Positions 43,073 through 44,078 of a DNA stretch of 44,078 nucleotides are shown piece after piece (position 1 is the first letter of the stretch; each line of letters begins with the position of its first letter). The DNA is taken from assembly GCA_029838195.1 (NCBI GenBank), contig JALGVJ010000052.1, forward strand, positions 1 through 44,078. Direction: 5' to 3'. The stretch comes from Promethearchaeota archaeon. GTDB lineage: Archaea > Asgardarchaeota > Lokiarchaeia > Sigyniarchaeales > SOKP01. Position numbers and translations under genes: made by a program. Under the pieces are notes generated by a model. The model was not told where the DNA came from, searched no databases, and saw only the letters and a list, made by a program, of their open reading frames with translations.

Positions 43073-43732
43073 TTATTCGTCTAATTCGTCTGGTTCTACT
43101 GAAATGTAGCTCAGCAAGCGGTCAATTTCTTCTACTTTTTTGTTAATGTTCAGCACGGTATTTAAATGAATGGTATCTCCCTTTCCAGGGATTAAAGTGA
43201 GAGAGCCAGCCCTTAAAATGAAATATTCGAATACATCAGGTATCTCTTTTCTAATACGTAAATTCGCTGTTGGAAATCTCTCAGCAGAAGCGAAAATTCC
43301 CTTTTTATGGTAAATTTCATTTCTCTCAATTTTCCAATAATCAAAGTAATTTCCAAGAATTACAAGACCTAAGATAATTGCTAATATTAAGGTAACTAAC
43401 AAGTAGAAGTCCGCCGGAAGTGCAAGATTTAATGAAATCCCCGTGCCAGGAAGTGTCACGTTAGGTAATACAAGAAAAACGATTAGTAGAATTATTACTA
43501 CGATGGATAAAAGAAGCACGAAAAATTTTGTCGTAGAGAAATCAAAGGCGGTGACGAAAAGATTTGCAAAAAATACAATGAACCAAATGTAGCCAAAAAT
43601 GTTGGAAGGGACAATAAATAGTTGTATGATCCATAGAATGAGGGACGTAAAAATTAGTGGGTAGAAAAAGATAACTTTTGGATACGTACGTAAATATACA
43701 TTTTCTGTAGTTTTGCTTGACATTTTTTTCAC
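43073..43732 (-). CDS. Four-helix membrane protein with C-terminal PH-like domain
   Basis: A 219-residue protein: four membrane helices (about 22-42, 46-62, 70-90, 107-128), then a cytoplasmic domain of about 80 residues beginning YFDYWKIERNEIYHKKGIF and ending with an acidic tail EPDELDE. The pattern (strand, Y-H-KKG turn, FPTANLRIRKEI, FILRAGSLTLIPG, final helix) resembles the bacterial PH (bPH2, YdbT-like) fold. No enzyme motifs. It could sense or organise membrane, but the function is unknown. Confidence 0.72.
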   Translation of the reverse strand: MKKMSSKTTENVYLRTYPKVIFFYPLIFTSLILWIIQLFIVPSNIFGYIWFIVFFANLFVTAFDFSTTKFFVLLLSIVVIILLIVFLVLPNVTLPGTGISLNLALPADFYLLVTLILAIILGLVILGNYFDYWKIERNEIYHKKGIFASAERFPTANLRIRKEIPDVFEYFILRAGSLTLIPGKGDTIHLNTVLNINKKVEEIDRLLSYISVEPDELDE

Positions 43733-43849
43733 CTGTTAGAATTAATTTTTCTTAATTTTTTAACATGTAATAATTGCTTATAAAATTATATACAAACTTC
43801 TGTTTTTAAAATTTTGTTTAACGGATATTTTATTCGAAACTCTAACTAT

Positions 43850-43870
43850 AAATTTGGCCAAATTTGGCCA
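43850..43870. repeat. Palindromic direct repeat at a GC boundary
   Basis: AATTTGGCCA is repeated twice in tandem (43851-43870) with an imperfect third copy (AATGTGGACC). AAATTTGGCCAAATTT at 43850-43865 is a perfect 16-bp palindrome. It sits exactly where the sequence switches from about 23% to about 60% G+C, so it may mark a mobile-element end. Confidence 0.65.
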
Positions 43871-44078
43871 AATGTGGACCACTTTCCTCCCGTCGTTAGA
43901 GGAAACGGGAGGGTGATGGATGGACTACGGCGGCGGCGAGAGGCCACCGCATTCGAGATGAGCTTGAAGTAATAATGCCGAGAGGCGGGCGGAATTCGAG
44001 TGCCGCGTGAGATGAGGCTCGCTTGTCGTGCTGCGACCGCACGCATCGCACTTGAAATCATGGTAGGGAATGCCGTTC
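43871..44078. other. GC-rich segment of different origin at window end
   Basis: Rows 43921-44040 count 75 G/C in 120 bases (about 62%), against 14 in 60 in row 43801. This is unlike any other part of the window except the transposase remnant near 7000. Frames are open on the minus strand; one entering from beyond the window (NGIPYHDFKCDACGRS, with a CXXC and later HX3H) runs about 50 codons to a stop near 43935 and might be the end of a zinc-finger-like protein. None is convincing. It may be a mobile element edge, a foreign insert or an assembly join. Confidence 0.6.

Noticed and set aside
43846..44061. 71-codon minus-strand open frame in the GC-rich tail
   Set aside because: It is Ser/Arg-rich, matches no family I know and arises from GC-rich sequence with repeats. 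Open frames are expected there by chance.
1..44078. tRNA, rRNA genes or CRISPR arrays
   Set aside because: No cloverleaf T-arm (GGTTCRANNCC) context, rRNA-like conserved block or regularly spaced direct repeats were found when reading the gaps.

Overview
The window looks like chromosomal DNA from an Asgard archaeon, most likely of the Lokiarchaeia type; this assignment is inferred from gene content only. It is AT-rich throughout. The information-processing and cofactor genes are archaeal in type: PheS with a long N-terminal region, a 562-residue PheT, archaeal TyrS, archaeal CoaD and a DUF1512 protein. Alongside these are eukaryote-like proteins: an actin-family protein, two longin/roadblock-like proteins, a DRG/TGS-type GTPase and a Vps29-like phosphoesterase. 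Some genes look bacterial in origin, namely an RNase PH and pyruvate phosphate dikinase.

Region 1 (1-13249) is a surface-glycan region. It holds the end of an ABC-transporter ATPase, two GT4 and one GT2 glycosyltransferases, a GT87-like membrane glycosyltransferase, an alkaline-phosphatase-superfamily phosphodiesterase, a radical SAM/SPASM enzyme and a nucleotide-sugar dehydratase/epimerase. It is interrupted by a PIN/UPF0175 toxin-antitoxin pair with a palindromic operator. It also carries a GC-rich transposase remnant next to the decapitated 3' part of another membrane glycosyltransferase.

Region 2 (13275-19873, all minus strand) is housekeeping. It has a bacterial-type RNase PH, a pheS-pheT-pheA cluster that couples phenylalanine charging to phenylalanine synthesis, and coaD with a zinc-ribbon membrane protein. 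Between coaD and pheS lies a set of mutually exclusive hairpins ending in a U-tract.

Region 3 (20112-31353) has an acyl-CoA synthetase, DUF1512, an SCP2 lipid-binding protein, a HAD phosphatase, ppdK, tyrS, the Vps29-like phosphoesterase, and a J-domain-less DnaJ zinc-finger protein. The last is divergent from a 55-residue protein across a symmetric promoter. The synthetase and DUF1512 each appear to need a one-base frame correction near the 5' end, only about 390 bp apart.

Region 4 (31538-43732) holds the most eukaryote-like content: a Ski2-like helicase, a longin-like protein, a DRG-type GTPase adjoining a second longin-like protein, FolD, and a secreted membrane-anchored prenyltransferase-fold protein. 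It also includes an actin-family protein with two zinc ribbons inserted in subdomain 3, a CBS protein, a ModE-like regulator, a metallo-beta-lactamase-fold hydrolase and a membrane PH-like protein. The last ~220 bases switch abruptly to GC-rich sequence behind a palindromic repeat, suggesting a mobile-element boundary or an assembly join.

The best candidates for something new are the zinc-ribbon actin with altered ATPase residues, the longin-GTPase-longin neighbourhood, the Vps29-like enzyme with intact metal ligands, and the folded region upstream of pheS. No tRNA, rRNA or CRISPR array was seen.
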